Made by a program: the position numbers and the translations under genes. Shown here piece after piece: positions 5,358 to 5,374 of a DNA stretch of 5,374 bases; within the stretch, counting starts at the first letter, position 1, and each line of letters opens with the position of its first letter. Source of the DNA: a bacterium (GTDB taxonomy: Bacteria > Bacillota > Clostridia > Oscillospirales > Acutalibacteraceae); assembly GCA_020627425.1 (NCBI GenBank), contig JAHKXX010000318.1, positions 1 to 5,374 of the forward strand, read 5' to 3'. The notes beneath the pieces were generated by a model. It did no database searches, had not been told where the DNA came from, and saw only the letters and a program-made list of their open reading frames with translations.

Positions 5358-5374
5358 CCAAGCAGAAAAGACAA
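5358..5374. repeat. 17-bp terminal direct repeat, right copy
   Basis: This stretch is identical to bases 1-17 and in the same orientation, and it ends exactly at the window edge. If what follows resembles what follows the left copy, another structured repeat would begin about 15 bases beyond the window. Confidence 0.8.

Larger units (their letters stand above)
5059..5374. other. Gene-free 3' region carrying structured repeat R2
   Basis: I see no credible coding frame on either strand over these 316 bases. The region holds a short hairpin (5126-5146), structured repeat R2 (5152-5288), about 70 bases without obvious structure (5289-5357) and the right copy of the 17-base terminal repeat (5358-5374). 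No clear promoter for a further gene is visible before the window ends. Confidence 0.7.

Noticed and set aside
1..5374. CRISPR array, tRNA or rRNA gene, transposase
   Set aside because: No regularly spaced short repeats, no tRNA-like cloverleaf or rRNA sequence, and no transposase-like protein were seen on either strand.

Overview
The window is a stretch of low-to-moderate GC chromosome from a Firmicute, most likely a Clostridia member of the Ruminococcus/Oscillospiraceae type. The main reasons are the single reading frame joining IspH (LytB) to a four-domain ribosomal S1 protein, the cmk-plsC-ispH/S1 gene order, and strong Shine-Dalgarno sites next to occasional TTG starts. The genus is an inference; the fusion and the gene order are read directly.

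Layout: all five genes lie on the + strand. Bases 1-199 are a non-coding leader holding a structured repeat (copy R1, about 33-199). A near-consensus sigma-A promoter (200-228) follows immediately and drives a tight operon: cmk (261-926), a first PlsC acyltransferase (923-1534), a second, shorter PlsC paralogue (about 1546-2124) and the IspH-S1 fusion (2105-4099). A textbook intrinsic terminator (4114-4143) closes it. After a short spacer with a GGGAC/GTCCC dyad comes a separate regulator gene (4228-5058) with an N-terminal XRE helix-turn-helix and a C-terminal winged-helix-like region. The last 316 bases hold no gene but carry a second copy (R2, about 5152-5288) of the leader repeat, and end in the same 17 bases with which the window begins.

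How the genes fit together: Cmk phosphorylates CMP/dCMP, including CMP released during phospholipid synthesis. The PlsC proteins make phosphatidic acid, which CTP then activates. IspH makes isoprenoid precursors, which feed lipid carriers. S1 serves translation. The operon therefore couples nucleotide, membrane-lipid and isoprenoid supply to translation capacity. Within the fusion gene, a consensus Shine-Dalgarno and an in-frame ATG at the domain boundary, plus a possible extended -10 promoter upstream, suggest that S1 may also be made alone.

The most unusual signal is the R1/R2 pair. The copies have diverged, but paired positions have changed together in at least two hairpins (four compensatory exchanges) and perhaps in a third. 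This points to selection for a folded RNA or DNA hairpin. I do not recognise the family.
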